In this document: in pieces, positions 16,078 through 25,112 of the stretch
How positions within the stretch are numbered: position 1 is the stretch's first letter
How the letters are laid out: every line of letters begins with the position of its first letter
DNA from: an uncultured Eubacterium sp.
Lineage (GTDB): Bacteria > Bacillota > Clostridia > Lachnospirales > Lachnospiraceae
Direction: 5' to 3'
DNA length: 64,000 nucleotides
Assembly: GCA_910585745.1 (NCBI GenBank)
Contig: CAJUFM010000004.1
Location: 1 to 64,000 of the forward strand
Position numbers and translations under genes: made by a program
Notes under the pieces: model-generated
Databases searched by the model: none
What the model was told of the DNA's origin: nothing
What the model saw: only the letters and a program-made list of their open reading frames with translations

Positions 16078-17430
16078 TTGGAGCGAAGCAGGATGAAAGA
16101 TATGACGGTGGGGTCACCGATCCGGCTGATCCTTGGCTTTGCCATACCGCTGTTTTTTGGCATGTTGTTTCAGCAGTTTTACAGCTTGATGGATATGGTC
16201 ATTGTTGGAAAGTTTCTTGGGGCAAAGTCTCTGGCAGCAGTGGGTGCTACCGGCTCCATCAATTTTATGATCATAGGTTTTTGCATGGGAGTCTGCAATG
16301 GCTTTGCTATCCCCGTAGCCCAGCGTTTTGGGGCAAAGGATGAAAAAATGCTGCGGTGTTTTGTGGCAAATAGTGTATGGCTTTCGATTCTTTTTGCTTC
16401 TGTCATGACACTGTCTGTTTGTTTGCTCTGCCGGAATATACTGGTCTGGATGGATACGCCCTCAGATATTTTCCATGAGGCATACCGGTATATTTTTATT
16501 ATTTTTATTGGTATCCCAGCCACCTATCTCTACAATCTTCTGTCGGGGATCATCCGTTCCCTGGGGGATTCTAAAAGTCCATTGATCTTTCTGGTTATCT
16601 CCTCTGTGCTGAATATTGGACTGGATATGCTGGCGATCGTGGTTTTTCATATGGGAGTGGCAGGGGCAGCAGGGGCGACGGTATTGTCCCAGGCGATTTC
16701 GGGAGTCCTGTGCCTGTTTTATATCAAGAATAAATTTCCTATTCTGCGGATCCGGAAAAATGAGTGGAAACTCCGGGGGAACTGCATCGGGCGTCTCTGC
16801 AGTATGGGGATTCCCATGGGACTGCAGTATTCTATCACTGCCATAGGAAGTGTCATTTTACAGACTGCTGTCAACGGACTTGGTTCTACAGCTGTAGCCT
16901 CTATGACCGCTGGTGGTAAGATTGCTATGTTTTTTTATTGTCCCTATGATGCTTTTGGCGCTACGATGGCCACCTACGCGGGGCAGAACGTGGGTGCCTG
17001 CCGGCTGGACCGTGTCACGAAGGGAATGGTACAGTGCAGCTGTCTGGCAGCGGTCTACTGTGTACTGGCAGGGGCATTCCTCATCGGTTTTGGGGATAAA
17101 CTGGCGCTTTTATTTGTGGACTCTACAGAAGTAGAAATTATTCGGAATGTGTCAGAGCTCCTGCTTTGGAACAGTATTTTCCTTATTCCGCTGGCGCTGG
17201 TTAATATAATCCGCTTTTCCATCCAGGGACTGGGTTTTGGTAAACTGGCGATCTTTGCAGGGGTGGCGGAGATGGTGGGACGAAGTGTTGTGGGCTTTGG
17301 TTTTGTTCCTGTTTTTGGATTTACAGCGGCATGTCTTGCCAGTCCGGTGGCATGGATCCTGGCAGATCTGTTTCTCATACCTGCGTACCATCACTGTATA
17401 CGAAAATTAGAAAAGATTATAGAAAAATAG
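16078..17430 (+). CDS. MATE-family multidrug/Na+ antiporter
   Basis: A 450-aa integral membrane protein with the twelve-helix MATE/MOP layout and internal duplication. Segments include IPLFFGMLFQQFYSLMDMVIVGKFLG at the N-terminus and the second-half FFYCPYDAFGATMATYAGQNVGA. It exports cationic drugs or metabolites using a Na+ or H+ gradient. The start is TTG 16078, placed by GAGGAGGAAA at 16063-16072; ATG 16093 is the alternative. It follows the ABC-class ATPase by 36 bp and may belong to the same transcript. A terminator follows. Confidence 0.92.
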   Translation: MERSRMKDMTVGSPIRLILGFAIPLFFGMLFQQFYSLMDMVIVGKFLGAKSLAAVGATGSINFMIIGFCMGVCNGFAIPVAQRFGAKDEKMLRCFVANSVWLSILFASVMTLSVCLLCRNILVWMDTPSDIFHEAYRYIFIIFIGIPATYLYNLLSGIIRSLGDSKSPLIFLVISSVLNIGLDMLAIVVFHMGVAGAAGATVLSQAISGVLCLFYIKNKFPILRIRKNEWKLRGNCIGRLCSMGIPMGLQYSITAIGSVILQTAVNGLGSTAVASMTAGGKIAMFFYCPYDAFGATMATYAGQNVGACRLDRVTKGMVQCSCLAAVYCVLAGAFLIGFGDKLALLFVDSTEVEIIRNVSELLLWNSIFLIPLALVNIIRFSIQGLGFGKLAIFAGVAEMVGRSVVGFGFVPVFGFTAACLASPVAWILADLFLIPAYHHCIRKLEKIIEK

Positions 17431-17436
17431 AAGGAG

Positions 17437-17480
17437 AAGGGGCTGCACACTACTTTTTAGTGCGACAGCCCCCCTCTGGT
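17437..17480 (+). terminator. Terminator after the MATE gene
   Basis: GGGGCTG (17439-17445) pairs with CAGCCCC (17466-17472), with inner CACTA/TAGTG, followed by a T-rich tail. It could serve both converging genes. Confidence 0.6.
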
Positions 17481-17512
17481 TTTATATCTTATTTGTCGAT
17501 GGTTTCTAATAT

Positions 17513-19147
17513 TTATTCATTGTACGAGGCAAATCCAAGATCTTTCATTGTGCATGAGAGATTAAGATCATTGAAAAGCTGATTCCAAACGGATATACCA
17601 AGTTCTATGCTTTCTGCTGTTTTTGAATTCCAGTAGTCTTCGGTGCCGATGATTGTCTCAATTTTCCAATCTACAGGAGTGTTTTTAGTATACTTTGTAA
17701 TATCCACAAGTGCAGATCCTTCAAAATATAAAGAATTTAATGAGGTTACCGATTCCCAAAGATTAAATTCACTGATTTGTGGATAGTCAGGAAGAATAGA
17801 CAAATTTAATCCCATATTAAATGATTCGTCAGATAATGAGAAAAAGAATTTGCCGTTGGAGCCTCCCTGGCGATACTTGGTCAATGTATCGTATGTAGTT
17901 CCGTTTACTGTTACTTTTCTTTCTAAATTGACGGTGTTCTGTATTTCATTTAGAGTACCCTCCTCGAGAATAACATTTTTAAGCTCAGTAAAATTTTCTA
18001 AGTACATTTCGTTTTTTTCGGGAAGAAGTATAATGTCTGAATTTGAATTTTCAGGCTCATAAATGACTTCAACAGGATTTGTTACAGGAGTTCCGTCAGA
18101 TATGGAAATCTTGCAGTCCTTTATAGTTATCTCATCTCCAGGGCGGAAAGGAGCGTGATTTGGGATATAAAACAGGATGGGCTTATTGATGTTTGTATCA
18201 GGATCTCTATCTCCATTTATTGCATCCGATGGTATTGTAAAAGTGAAATTGTAAGTGTATATACCGTCTTTTTTTATTGGACGATCAATAATTGTTGCAT
18301 GTTTATGCCAGTCATCCTTCTTAATCTCATCAAAATCCCAGTCCAAAGCATTATAAATTGAAAGGTTGTTGCGGAGGTCAGAATCTATGACATGGAACAT
18401 ATAGGGATATGGTTTATCCGTACCGCCGATTGTGTAATTTAAAGAAAAACCTAATTCTGGCAGATCATGGTCTCCAGAGTTTTCTATAGTAATAGAATAC
18501 TTTAATTCTTTATTCCGATAATCAATATTGCTGCCAGGTGTATGGTCATAAAGTATGGCTGGGCAAAACCAATAATCGTAATCAAGCTCACTGTAAGGGC
18601 ATTTTATTGGTACAGTATAAGGGGTACCAGTAAATGGATCTTTTCCTGGCTCTTCTGCCAAATCATATATCAGGGTGGGAGTTGGCATTGGTGAACTGGA
18701 AGGACCGGTAGGAGACGAAGGGGCAGTTGTTACTGGCTGAAAGGGCGGCAGACTCGTACTAGGGTTTGGTGCTGGGGTTGAAGTCTGACCTGGGTTCTGA
18801 GTATTAGTGTTAATAGAAATGTTCTTTCCTTTTACTGTAACTTTGCAGGTATACTTCCGCTTACCTGCTTTTGCAGTAATTTTTGCAGTTCCTTTTTTCT
18901 TTGCAGTGACTACACCTGCTTTATTGACGGCAGCTACTTTACTTCGGGAAGTACTCCACTTTACTTTTTTCTTGTAATTTTTTAGTTTTAACTTCGTTTT
19001 TTTGCCTACAGTTAAAGTGATTTTTTTCTTGTTTAAAGCAATTTTTGCTTTGGCTTTTACACTCATTGCATTTTCTAAAAAACTCCCTGAAACCAGTAGA
19101 GAAAGTGTAAGAACAATGCTGAGCATTTTGGGGTTTGCATTTTTCAT
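17513..19147 (-). CDS. Secreted Big_2 surface protein with Pro/Thr linker
   Basis: A 544-aa exported protein. A signal peptide covers residues 1-30. Residues about 33-108 form a lysine-rich Big_2-type Ig module (KKKITLTVGKKTKLKL, GVVTAKKKGTAKITAKAGKR). A Pro/Thr/Ser linker follows to about 165, then a 380-residue mainly beta region of unknown family. There is no LPXTG anchor; the C-terminus ends SYNE. ATG 19147 is chosen because GGAGG precedes it, and earlier in-frame starts lack one. The linker and basic Ig module suggest wall association by charge. It is convergent with the MATE gene. Confidence 0.7.
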   Translation of the reverse strand: MKNANPKMLSIVLTLSLLVSGSFLENAMSVKAKAKIALNKKKITLTVGKKTKLKLKNYKKKVKWSTSRSKVAAVNKAGVVTAKKKGTAKITAKAGKRKYTCKVTVKGKNISINTNTQNPGQTSTPAPNPSTSLPPFQPVTTAPSSPTGPSSSPMPTPTLIYDLAEEPGKDPFTGTPYTVPIKCPYSELDYDYWFCPAILYDHTPGSNIDYRNKELKYSITIENSGDHDLPELGFSLNYTIGGTDKPYPYMFHVIDSDLRNNLSIYNALDWDFDEIKKDDWHKHATIIDRPIKKDGIYTYNFTFTIPSDAINGDRDPDTNINKPILFYIPNHAPFRPGDEITIKDCKISISDGTPVTNPVEVIYEPENSNSDIILLPEKNEMYLENFTELKNVILEEGTLNEIQNTVNLERKVTVNGTTYDTLTKYRQGGSNGKFFFSLSDESFNMGLNLSILPDYPQISEFNLWESVTSLNSLYFEGSALVDITKYTKNTPVDWKIETIIGTEDYWNSKTAESIELGISVWNQLFNDLNLSCTMKDLGFASYNE

Positions 19148-19211
19148 AAGTAGTCCTCCAAATAGTTGATTATTATTTCTGATTTGATAATTCTGCGAAT
19201 CAGATATATTA

Positions 19212-19240
19212 ATTATACTATAATAAAAATTACAAAACAA
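19212..19240 (-). promoter_or_regulatory. Promoter of the Big_2 protein gene
   Basis: Read on the minus strand: TTGTTT (19240-19235), 17 bp, TATAAT (19217-19212), about 65 bp before the start codon. Confidence 0.55.
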
Positions 19241-19345
19241 GATATAATAATATGAAATAATGGTAATGTTTTAGTATTAAATATTTATTGGTGTGCACAC
19301 TTTTTAATGTTTCCCACTCATCATTTACCTGTCCAGCCAATCCAT

Positions 19346-19374
19346 TTGAAAAATTTCTGCATATGTGGTAAGAT
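19346..19374 (+). promoter_or_regulatory. Promoter of icd
   Basis: TTGAAA at 19346-19351, 17 bp, TAAGAT at 19369-19374 with an extended TGG just before the -10. It is 40 bp upstream of the start codon. Confidence 0.65.
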
Positions 19375-19416
19375 GTAAGCGGTAATGTAAGAAATGATGA
19401 AATGGAGGAAAAGAAA

Positions 19417-20622
19417 ATGGCGAAGATTACGATGACGACACCCCTTGTGGAAATGGACGGGGATGAGATGACACGAATTTTATGGCAGATGATAAAAGAT
19501 GAGCTCTTACTGCCATACATAGATTTAAAGACGGAGTATTACGATCTCGGTCTAGAATACCGGAATGAGACCAATGATCAGGTGACAATGGATTCCGCGG
19601 AAGCTACAAAAAAATATGGTGTGGCTGTAAAATGTGCTACCATTACCCCAAATGCGGCAAGAATGACAGAGTACGATCTGAAAGAGATGTGGAAAAGCCC
19701 GAATGGTACGATCCGGGCAGCCTTGGATGGAACGGTTTTCCGTACCCCAATCCAGGTAAAGGGCATCGATCCCTGCGTAAAAAACTGGACGGCGCCCATC
19801 ACTCTCGCCAGACATGCTTACGGTGATGTATATAAAAATACAGAGATCAAAGTGCCGGGAAAAGGTAAGGCAGAACTCGTATTTACAGCAGAGGATGGTA
19901 CAGAGATCCGAGAGACCATTCATGAATTTGATGGCCCTGGTATCCTTCAGGGGATCCACAACACAGACAAGTCCATCGCCAGTTTTGCCAGGTCATGTTT
20001 TGGTTATGCACTGGATATAAAACAGGATCTGTGGTTTGCCACCAAGGATACGATCTCTAAAAAGTATGATCACAATTTTAAGGATATTTTCCAGGAGATT
20101 TATGATAAAGAGTACAAGGAAAAATTTGAGGCGGCAGGCATCGAGTATTTTTACACTCTGATCGATGATGCGGTGGCGCGTGTTATGAAGGCAGATGGCG
20201 GCTTTATCTGGGCCTGCAAAAATTACGATGGTGATGTGATGAGTGATATGGTATCCTCTGCCTGCGGTTCCCTTGCTATGATGACCTCTGTGCTGGTATC
20301 CCCAAGCGGCGTGTACGAGTACGAGGCGGCTCATGGTACAGTGCAGAGACATTATTATAAACATCAGAAGGGGGAGGAGACTTCCACCAACTCTGTGGCT
20401 ACCATCTTTGCCTGGACAGGAGCACTGCGCAAGCGCGGTGAACTCGATGGCATCAAAGAGCTTCAGGAGTTTGCAGACAAGCTGGAAAAGGCTACCTTGA
20501 AAACCATTGAAGATGGTAAGATGACAAAGGATCTTGCACAGATCACAAGTCTGGAAAATGTGACAGTATTAAACAGCCAGAATTTTATCAAAGCGATCCG
20601 GGAGACCATGGAAGCGCTGTAA
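19417..20622 (+). CDS. icd: NADP-dependent isocitrate dehydrogenase (homodimeric, eukaryote-like type)
   Basis: A 401-aa cytosolic enzyme oxidatively decarboxylating isocitrate to 2-oxoglutarate with NADP, supplying glutamate precursor in the partial TCA pathway of clostridia. The N-terminus MAKITMTTPLVEMDGDEMTR and the substrate-binding SPNGTIR are those of the eukaryote-like subfamily, not the E. coli Icd type. The metal/substrate loop NYDGDVMSDMVSSACGSL and the cofactor region EYEAAHGTVQRHY are intact. GGAGGAA at 19404-19410 places the start at ATG 19417. It has its own promoter and appears monocistronic. Confidence 0.95.
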   Translation: MAKITMTTPLVEMDGDEMTRILWQMIKDELLLPYIDLKTEYYDLGLEYRNETNDQVTMDSAEATKKYGVAVKCATITPNAARMTEYDLKEMWKSPNGTIRAALDGTVFRTPIQVKGIDPCVKNWTAPITLARHAYGDVYKNTEIKVPGKGKAELVFTAEDGTEIRETIHEFDGPGILQGIHNTDKSIASFARSCFGYALDIKQDLWFATKDTISKKYDHNFKDIFQEIYDKEYKEKFEAAGIEYFYTLIDDAVARVMKADGGFIWACKNYDGDVMSDMVSSACGSLAMMTSVLVSPSGVYEYEAAHGTVQRHYYKHQKGEETSTNSVATIFAWTGALRKRGELDGIKELQEFADKLEKATLKTIEDGKMTKDLAQITSLENVTVLNSQNFIKAIRETMEAL

Positions 20623-20671
20623 GGTTTTGGGGTGGGGCAAAATATCCTTTGACCCTGACATTATTATATCT

Positions 20672-20690
20672 GGTGTGGGTGATCCACACC
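20672..20690. promoter_or_regulatory. Short perfect inverted repeat
   Basis: GGTGTGG (20672-20678) and CCACACC (20684-20690) with a 5-nt loop, between icd and the glycosyltransferase gene. There is no T-run. It could be an operator or a weak RNA hairpin. Confidence 0.3.
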
Positions 20691-20733
20691 TGATTGCATC
20701 TAATTAGAAATGCTGTACTGGAGGATGGATTGG

Positions 20734-21807
20734 ATGGTGAATATGGATAAAAAGATATCGGTGATCGTCCCTGTGTATAATGCCGAAACATATCTGCCCC
20801 AGTGTATCGAGAGTATATTACGGCAAGACTATGAAGCCCTGGAACTGTTGCTGATAGACGATGGTTCCAGTGATAAGAGCGTACAAATCTGTGAAGAGTA
20901 TGGGCGTCAGTCTGGGCAAATAAGAGTTTTGACGCAGAAAAACAGCGGCGTTTCTGCTGCCAGGAATATGGGAATCCAGCATGCCGAAGGGGATTATATC
21001 CTATTTGTGGATGCGGATGATTATCTGCCGGGATCCGGTGTGATCTCCCACATGGCGTCAGAAATGGGCGAGGCGGACATCCTGGTGGGAGATTATATGC
21101 GGCTTTGGAATGGTAAAATGCTTCCTGCCGGAAGCTGCAGCAGTTTTAGCGGATTTCTACCGGAAGAGGGGGCGTTTCGCTTCCGGGGGTTTTTCTCTGT
21201 GGGGACGCTGTCTTATGTGTGGTGTAAGATGTACCGGCGATCATTCTTGCAGGAAAACCAGCTGTGTTTTGGAGATTATACCTATGCAGAGGATAAACTG
21301 TTCAATTTTCACTGTTATATCCAGGGGGCAAAGTATGCATTTCTTCCGGAACCAGTTTACGTTTACCGGAAAAACGATGCCTCCGCTTCCTATCGATTCC
21401 GGCCGGATTCAGTCAGGGGCTGGATGGCGATCGCAGAGGAACTGGAACGCTCGGTGGGTAAGGAAGCGGGGGATAAAGGTTTCGAGGATCTGACGGCCTG
21501 CACGATATTTTTTGCGGCTTTTTTTGACGGAAAGATGAATTATGAGTATGGTGGAAAGACTCTTTCGGCGGTGAAAAAGGTGTTGAAGGAATATGCCTCT
21601 TATCCTCTGGCTAAGAAATATTTTTCGTTACTTGCCAGAGGGAAGCTGTTAAAAAATATATCGCCTTTCTTGTGGAAAGGAATGGTCTGGGGATTTGCCT
21701 GGGGGATGTGGCTGCACTGCTATGGAGTTCTTTCTCTGGGGATCAAGCTGCTGATCGACTGGCGAATTGATGAGAGGCTGTCTGATACTGGGTTGCGGGA
21801 AGGATGA
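20734..21807 (+). CDS. Family 2 glycosyltransferase
   Basis: A 357-aa GT-A-fold transferase. Nucleotide-sugar binding is shown by ISVIVPVYNAETYL, LLIDDGSSD and the metal-binding FVDADDYL; the acceptor side has YAEDKLFNF. The C-terminal 60 residues are hydrophobic and basic, suggesting membrane association. ATG 20734 is chosen because GGAGG lies 9 nt upstream; ATG 20743 is also possible. The gene is translationally coupled to a 56-aa frame by an ATGA overlap. Its acceptor (teichoic acid, capsule or glycolipid) is unknown. Confidence 0.88.
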   Translation: MVNMDKKISVIVPVYNAETYLPQCIESILRQDYEALELLLIDDGSSDKSVQICEEYGRQSGQIRVLTQKNSGVSAARNMGIQHAEGDYILFVDADDYLPGSGVISHMASEMGEADILVGDYMRLWNGKMLPAGSCSSFSGFLPEEGAFRFRGFFSVGTLSYVWCKMYRRSFLQENQLCFGDYTYAEDKLFNFHCYIQGAKYAFLPEPVYVYRKNDASASYRFRPDSVRGWMAIAEELERSVGKEAGDKGFEDLTACTIFFAAFFDGKMNYEYGGKTLSAVKKVLKEYASYPLAKKYFSLLARGKLLKNISPFLWKGMVWGFAWGMWLHCYGVLSLGIKLLIDWRIDERLSDTGLREG

Positions 21808-21974
21808 ATAGACTGTGGGAGCTTCTTTATCAGAGACCAAACTTGCCCAGTGGGACAGGGAACACAGAGCGTTATTATATGAAACTGCATCAGATGAATT
21901 TGAAGTACTGCATCATGCGGCAATGGTGTGTTGAGCCCAGGAACTACAAGCAGGATTTAGAGGTAGAGTTATGA
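21804..21974 (+). CDS. 56-aa small protein coupled on both sides
   Basis: The frame starts in the ATGA that ends the glycosyltransferase gene and its own stop lies in the ATGA that begins the acetyltransferase gene. Exact 4-nt overlaps on both sides argue for a real coupled gene. The peptide is soluble and rich in Arg, Tyr and Leu (LWELLYQRPNLPSGTG, YYMKLHQMNLKYC). No family recognised; it could also be the tail of a once larger protein. Confidence 0.5.
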   Translation: MNRLWELLYQRPNLPSGTGNTERYYMKLHQMNLKYCIMRQWCVEPRNYKQDLEVEL

Positions 21975-22762
21975 ATAATAAACAGATTTTAGAAATTGCA
22001 ATGAAACAATCTGCCATTGACAGTAGCTGCCACTGGCAGGATTTTAAAGAGATGGAAAACAAAGTGGTCATTTCCCAAAAGAAAGAAAATGCCAGAAAAT
22101 ATCTGGAGCTGCCTTTCATCTGTGACCTGACCTCGTATGGAAATAATATTGTTGCTTCCGTTTGCGAAGAACTGGAGGAGATTGTAACAAAGTACATAAA
22201 CAAATATGCGTTTGAACATTGTTTTGAAACGCCGGACCTGCATGATTTGATGAATCGTATCCGCCCTAAGGGGTATGATGTATGTTTCATGGCAGAGTAT
22301 TCACTTCCAGATGTGGATGTTTTACTTGAAGGCGGACTGGCTCAGAGACTGCAGAAGAGCTGTCCTTACGAGATGCGGCTGTTGGAATCAGAAGATTTTC
22401 ATGAACTATATACTGACCAGTGGGGCAATGCTCTTTGTGAGAAACGAAAAGAGCTGGATGTGATCGCTGCGGGCGCTTATGATAAGAATAAGCTGATCGG
22501 ACTGGCGGGGGCTTCCGCAGATTGTGAGTCCATGTGGCAGATCGGGATTGACGTCCTTCCAGAATACCGCAGAAGGGGAGTTGCAGCGGCGCTGACCAGT
22601 AAGTTAGCAGTTGAAATCCTGGACCGCGGTATTGTACCGTTTTATTGCTGTGCCTGGTCCAATATTGCTTCGATCCGAAATGCGGTTGCCAGTGGTTTTC
22701 GCCCTGCCTGGGTGCAGATCACGGTGAAGAAACTGGAAGAAATTGAGGAATTTTTGAAGTGA
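21971..22762 (+). CDS. GNAT-family N-acetyltransferase
   Basis: A 263-aa cytosolic protein. The C-terminal half (about 130-250) is a GNAT fold with the acetyl-CoA-binding motif A, IGIDVLPEYRRRGVAAAL, followed by WSNIASIRNAVASGFRPAW as motif B. The N-terminal 120 residues are helical and lack a recognised domain, as in other clostridial two-part GNATs. The ATGA overlap couples it to the small upstream gene. The acetyl acceptor is unknown. Confidence 0.82.
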   Translation: MNNKQILEIAMKQSAIDSSCHWQDFKEMENKVVISQKKENARKYLELPFICDLTSYGNNIVASVCEELEEIVTKYINKYAFEHCFETPDLHDLMNRIRPKGYDVCFMAEYSLPDVDVLLEGGLAQRLQKSCPYEMRLLESEDFHELYTDQWGNALCEKRKELDVIAAGAYDKNKLIGLAGASADCESMWQIGIDVLPEYRRRGVAAALTSKLAVEILDRGIVPFYCCAWSNIASIRNAVASGFRPAWVQITVKKLEEIEEFLK

Positions 22763-23245
22763 TCCAATTTTTTCTATATTCCTGCTTCTCCATTTCACGG
22801 GTATGATCTAAAACATATTGCAATTCATTCGTTGCTTTTTCACGGTCATAGGTAAGATACGCCGTTACTGGCGTAAAATTTGAAACCGTGTTCGCAAACA
22901 GGTGTGTGCGCATTCAGGTTGTTGATTAGTATTTGCAAATCATCAAGAAATGACAGTAGCTTTTTTCTGTCTTTTGGCAGTTGCCCGTGAAACTGGTACG
23001 CATTGGAAGCTCCCATTGCGGCAAAGATAGTAGGTATCTGCAAATTTTCAATGAGTGTCTGTACCTCTTTGTATTTTTCGAGTTCACCTTCCTCATCTCC
23101 ACGACCTGCCCCGGAAATACTTACTAAATAAAAGAAACTGTAATGAATGCCGGCTGCATCTAATCTTTTGCAATGCTCTATGATGTCGGCAGATGTATAT
23201 CTATATCAACTGCAGGGCTTCATCATCGTCCGTTTGCATATTGTC
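22763..23245 (-). pseudogene. C-terminal remnant of a radical SAM protein
   Basis: Three minus-strand frames give consecutive family-like pieces: TDDDEALQLI near 23240-23210, then SADIIEHCKRLDAAGIHYSF...SISGAGRG, then SNFTPVTAYLTYDREKA. The GDDEAL-type motif followed by a CK.LDAAGI helix and an ISGAGR turn is the second half of a clostridial radical SAM enzyme. Frameshifts fall near 23205 and 22905. The CxxxCxxC cluster half is missing. The break coincides with the HxlR remnant that starts on the other strand at about 23240. Confidence 0.5.
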
Positions 23246-23422
23246 GATATTACGGAATCGAGTCTGACAAAGCAGCTTCGGGAACTGGAAGCAGACGGAT
23301 TCGTTACCCGCCATGATTATAATGAAGTTCCTCCCCATGTGGAATATAACCTTACTGACCTGGGGAAAAGCTTCATTCCCGTTTTTGAACATATGAAACA
23401 ATGGGGCGACGAAAATCTCTAA
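23240..23422 (+). pseudogene. C-terminal remnant of an HxlR-family regulator
   Basis: From about 23243 the frame reads DITESSLTKQLRELEADGFV then EVPPHVEYNLTDLGKSF, the recognition helix and wing of an HxlR winged-helix regulator. The N-terminal third, including the redox or ligand Cys region, is absent and replaced by unrelated sequence. A start upstream at 23147 would read through remnant sequence, so this is a truncated gene. Confidence 0.7.
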
Positions 23423-23568
23423 GAATTAATGTAATCTAACCAGGGAATATATCGGAACGACAAGAAATATGGGGTGCTGCGTTTGCTATGCCCTATATTT
23501 TTGTGGTAAATGGAGAATGAAAGTGTTATAATCAAGGAATCAAGTTGAACATTGGAGGATCGTCAAAG

Positions 23569-24321
23569 ATGGTAGATTATAGTATTCAAAATAAAAGGGC
23601 TTGGGAATATAATGCGTATGAGTTCTGGGTGAAACAATCAGGCACACCAGTTGATAGAGCAAAAAAGGACTTAGAAAATCCTATGGGTATGTTGAAAAAA
23701 TATTCTGATTACTTTGACACTTACAATGGTATCAAAGTAGCAAACATATGTGGCTCTTGCGGAAAGAAGGCGGTTCCTTTAGCTGTTTTAGGAGCAGAAG
23801 TTACGGTTTTTGATATTTCAGAAGATAATAAGAAATATGCGCTGGAAGTGGCTGCAGCTACAAAAGTTGATTTGAATTTTGAAGTATGTGATATTTTAGA
23901 AATTGATATGGAGAAATACGGAAAATATTTTGATGTGGTGTTTATGGAGGGGGGAGTATTACATTATTTTCATGACATTGATGAGTTTATGGGCATTATG
24001 TATTCGTTATTGAAAGACAATGGAAAAATGATATGTAGTGATTTTCATCCATTTACAAAAATATCAGATCTATTGAATTTGGAACAGCCAACTATGAGCT
24101 ACTTTTCAACGGAAATTTTTGAAGGAGAAATGGCGCATGCCCGTTTTTTTGAGGAAAAGGTCCGAGAGCAGATGCCTAAGTGCAGTTATAGAAAGTATAC
24201 AGTTAGTGAGATTATCAATTCAGTCATTAATAGTGGTTTTACGTTAAGAAAGTTTGATGAACATCCTGCATGGACAAATGAGAAGATACCGGGCGAGTTC
24301 ACGATTGTAGCGGGTAAGTAA
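23569..24321 (+). CDS. Class I SAM-dependent methyltransferase
   Basis: A 250-aa cytosolic protein. SAM-binding motif I is VANICGSCGKKAVPLAVLGA, the acidic residue at the end of beta-2 is in VTVFDISEDN, and FDVVFMEGGVLHYFHD is motif II/post-I. Its closest feel is the YcgJ/ubiE-like small-molecule group; the substrate is unknown. ATG 23569 is set by GGAGG at 23554-23558; the earlier TTG at 23545 has no ribosome site. The gene is intact amid decayed neighbours and is AT-rich, suggesting acquisition. Confidence 0.8.
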   Translation: MVDYSIQNKRAWEYNAYEFWVKQSGTPVDRAKKDLENPMGMLKKYSDYFDTYNGIKVANICGSCGKKAVPLAVLGAEVTVFDISEDNKKYALEVAAATKVDLNFEVCDILEIDMEKYGKYFDVVFMEGGVLHYFHDIDEFMGIMYSLLKDNGKMICSDFHPFTKISDLLNLEQPTMSYFSTEIFEGEMAHARFFEEKVREQMPKCSYRKYTVSEIINSVINSGFTLRKFDEHPAWTNEKIPGEFTIVAGK

Positions 24322-24411
24322 TAACTTTTAGGATGTATGTGGAGTAGAATGATATATTTTGTGTAAACTGTATATTTATGAGTTGATAGAAGTGTGGTTC
24401 CCAAAGGGGGT

Positions 24412-24993
24412 ATGTTCAATGAAAAAAAATTAATAAGTCGCATTATATTTCTTTTCTTTTGCAGCAGTATAATATTTGCGACACAATACGAAGTCGTTAA
24501 TAAAAAGAATATTCCCAGTAGCAGCTGCTCAAATCGAAGCATTATAAAAGGAAAAGATATGGTTCAGTACGAAGGTTGGATATATTATTCCAATCAGGAA
24601 AAAGGAGGAGGAATTTATAGACAAAGTATTGACGGTTTATGTTTGGAAAAACTAAATGATGCAAAAAGTGATTATATAAATATTGTAGGTAATAGTATTT
24701 ATTTTCGTCAGGTTCGTGAGCATGCAGTTTGTAAAATGAGTTTGGATGGATCAAAAATCTCAATAATAAAAAAATCTGCTCCGATACGGATGCTTGATGT
24801 CATTAATAAATCAATTATTTATTCGGATGGTGAAAATATTTATTGTATTCAAGATGGAGTCGGGGAAAAAACGATGTTAGATGTTGACTGTCCTATAATA
24901 GATTTTTCAATATCAAATAATGGTTTATTGTATTCATATGTAGAAAAACTGGATGGAAAAGAAAGTGTAAGGCAAAAGTTAGTACTACGGTGA
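24412..24993 (+). CDS. Exported DUF5050-like beta-propeller fragment
   Basis: About 193 aa with an N-terminal hydrophobic export segment (LISRIIFLFFCSSIIFA) followed by repeats of the WIYYSNQEKGGGIYRQSIDG and IYFRQ...CKMSLDGSK type, found in DUF5050 beta-propeller proteins of clostridia. Usual members have more blades, so this one is probably truncated at the C-terminus. The start is uncertain: ATG 24412 sits directly after GGGGG, too close for ideal initiation, and GTG 24394 is the alternative. Very AT-rich. Possibly a decaying copy related to the lipoprotein remnant at 28863. Confidence 0.5.
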   Translation: MFNEKKLISRIIFLFFCSSIIFATQYEVVNKKNIPSSSCSNRSIIKGKDMVQYEGWIYYSNQEKGGGIYRQSIDGLCLEKLNDAKSDYINIVGNSIYFRQVREHAVCKMSLDGSKISIIKKSAPIRMLDVINKSIIYSDGENIYCIQDGVGEKTMLDVDCPIIDFSISNNGLLYSYVEKLDGKESVRQKLVLR

Positions 24994-25021
24994 TCAATAG
25001 TAACCGAACAGCGACGGATGC

Positions 25022-25050
25022 TTGACAATAACAGGTAAAAGTGATAGATT
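25022..25050 (+). promoter_or_regulatory. Promoter of the double-esterase gene
   Basis: TTGACA at 25022-25027, 17 bp, TAGATT at 25045-25050. Perfect -35 and good spacing. Confidence 0.65.
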
Positions 25051-25112
25051 TAGACTAAGTATTTTTGATGTTTCAGAAGCACTGTCAATAAAAAAAGGGG
25101 AGGTATTTTAAT

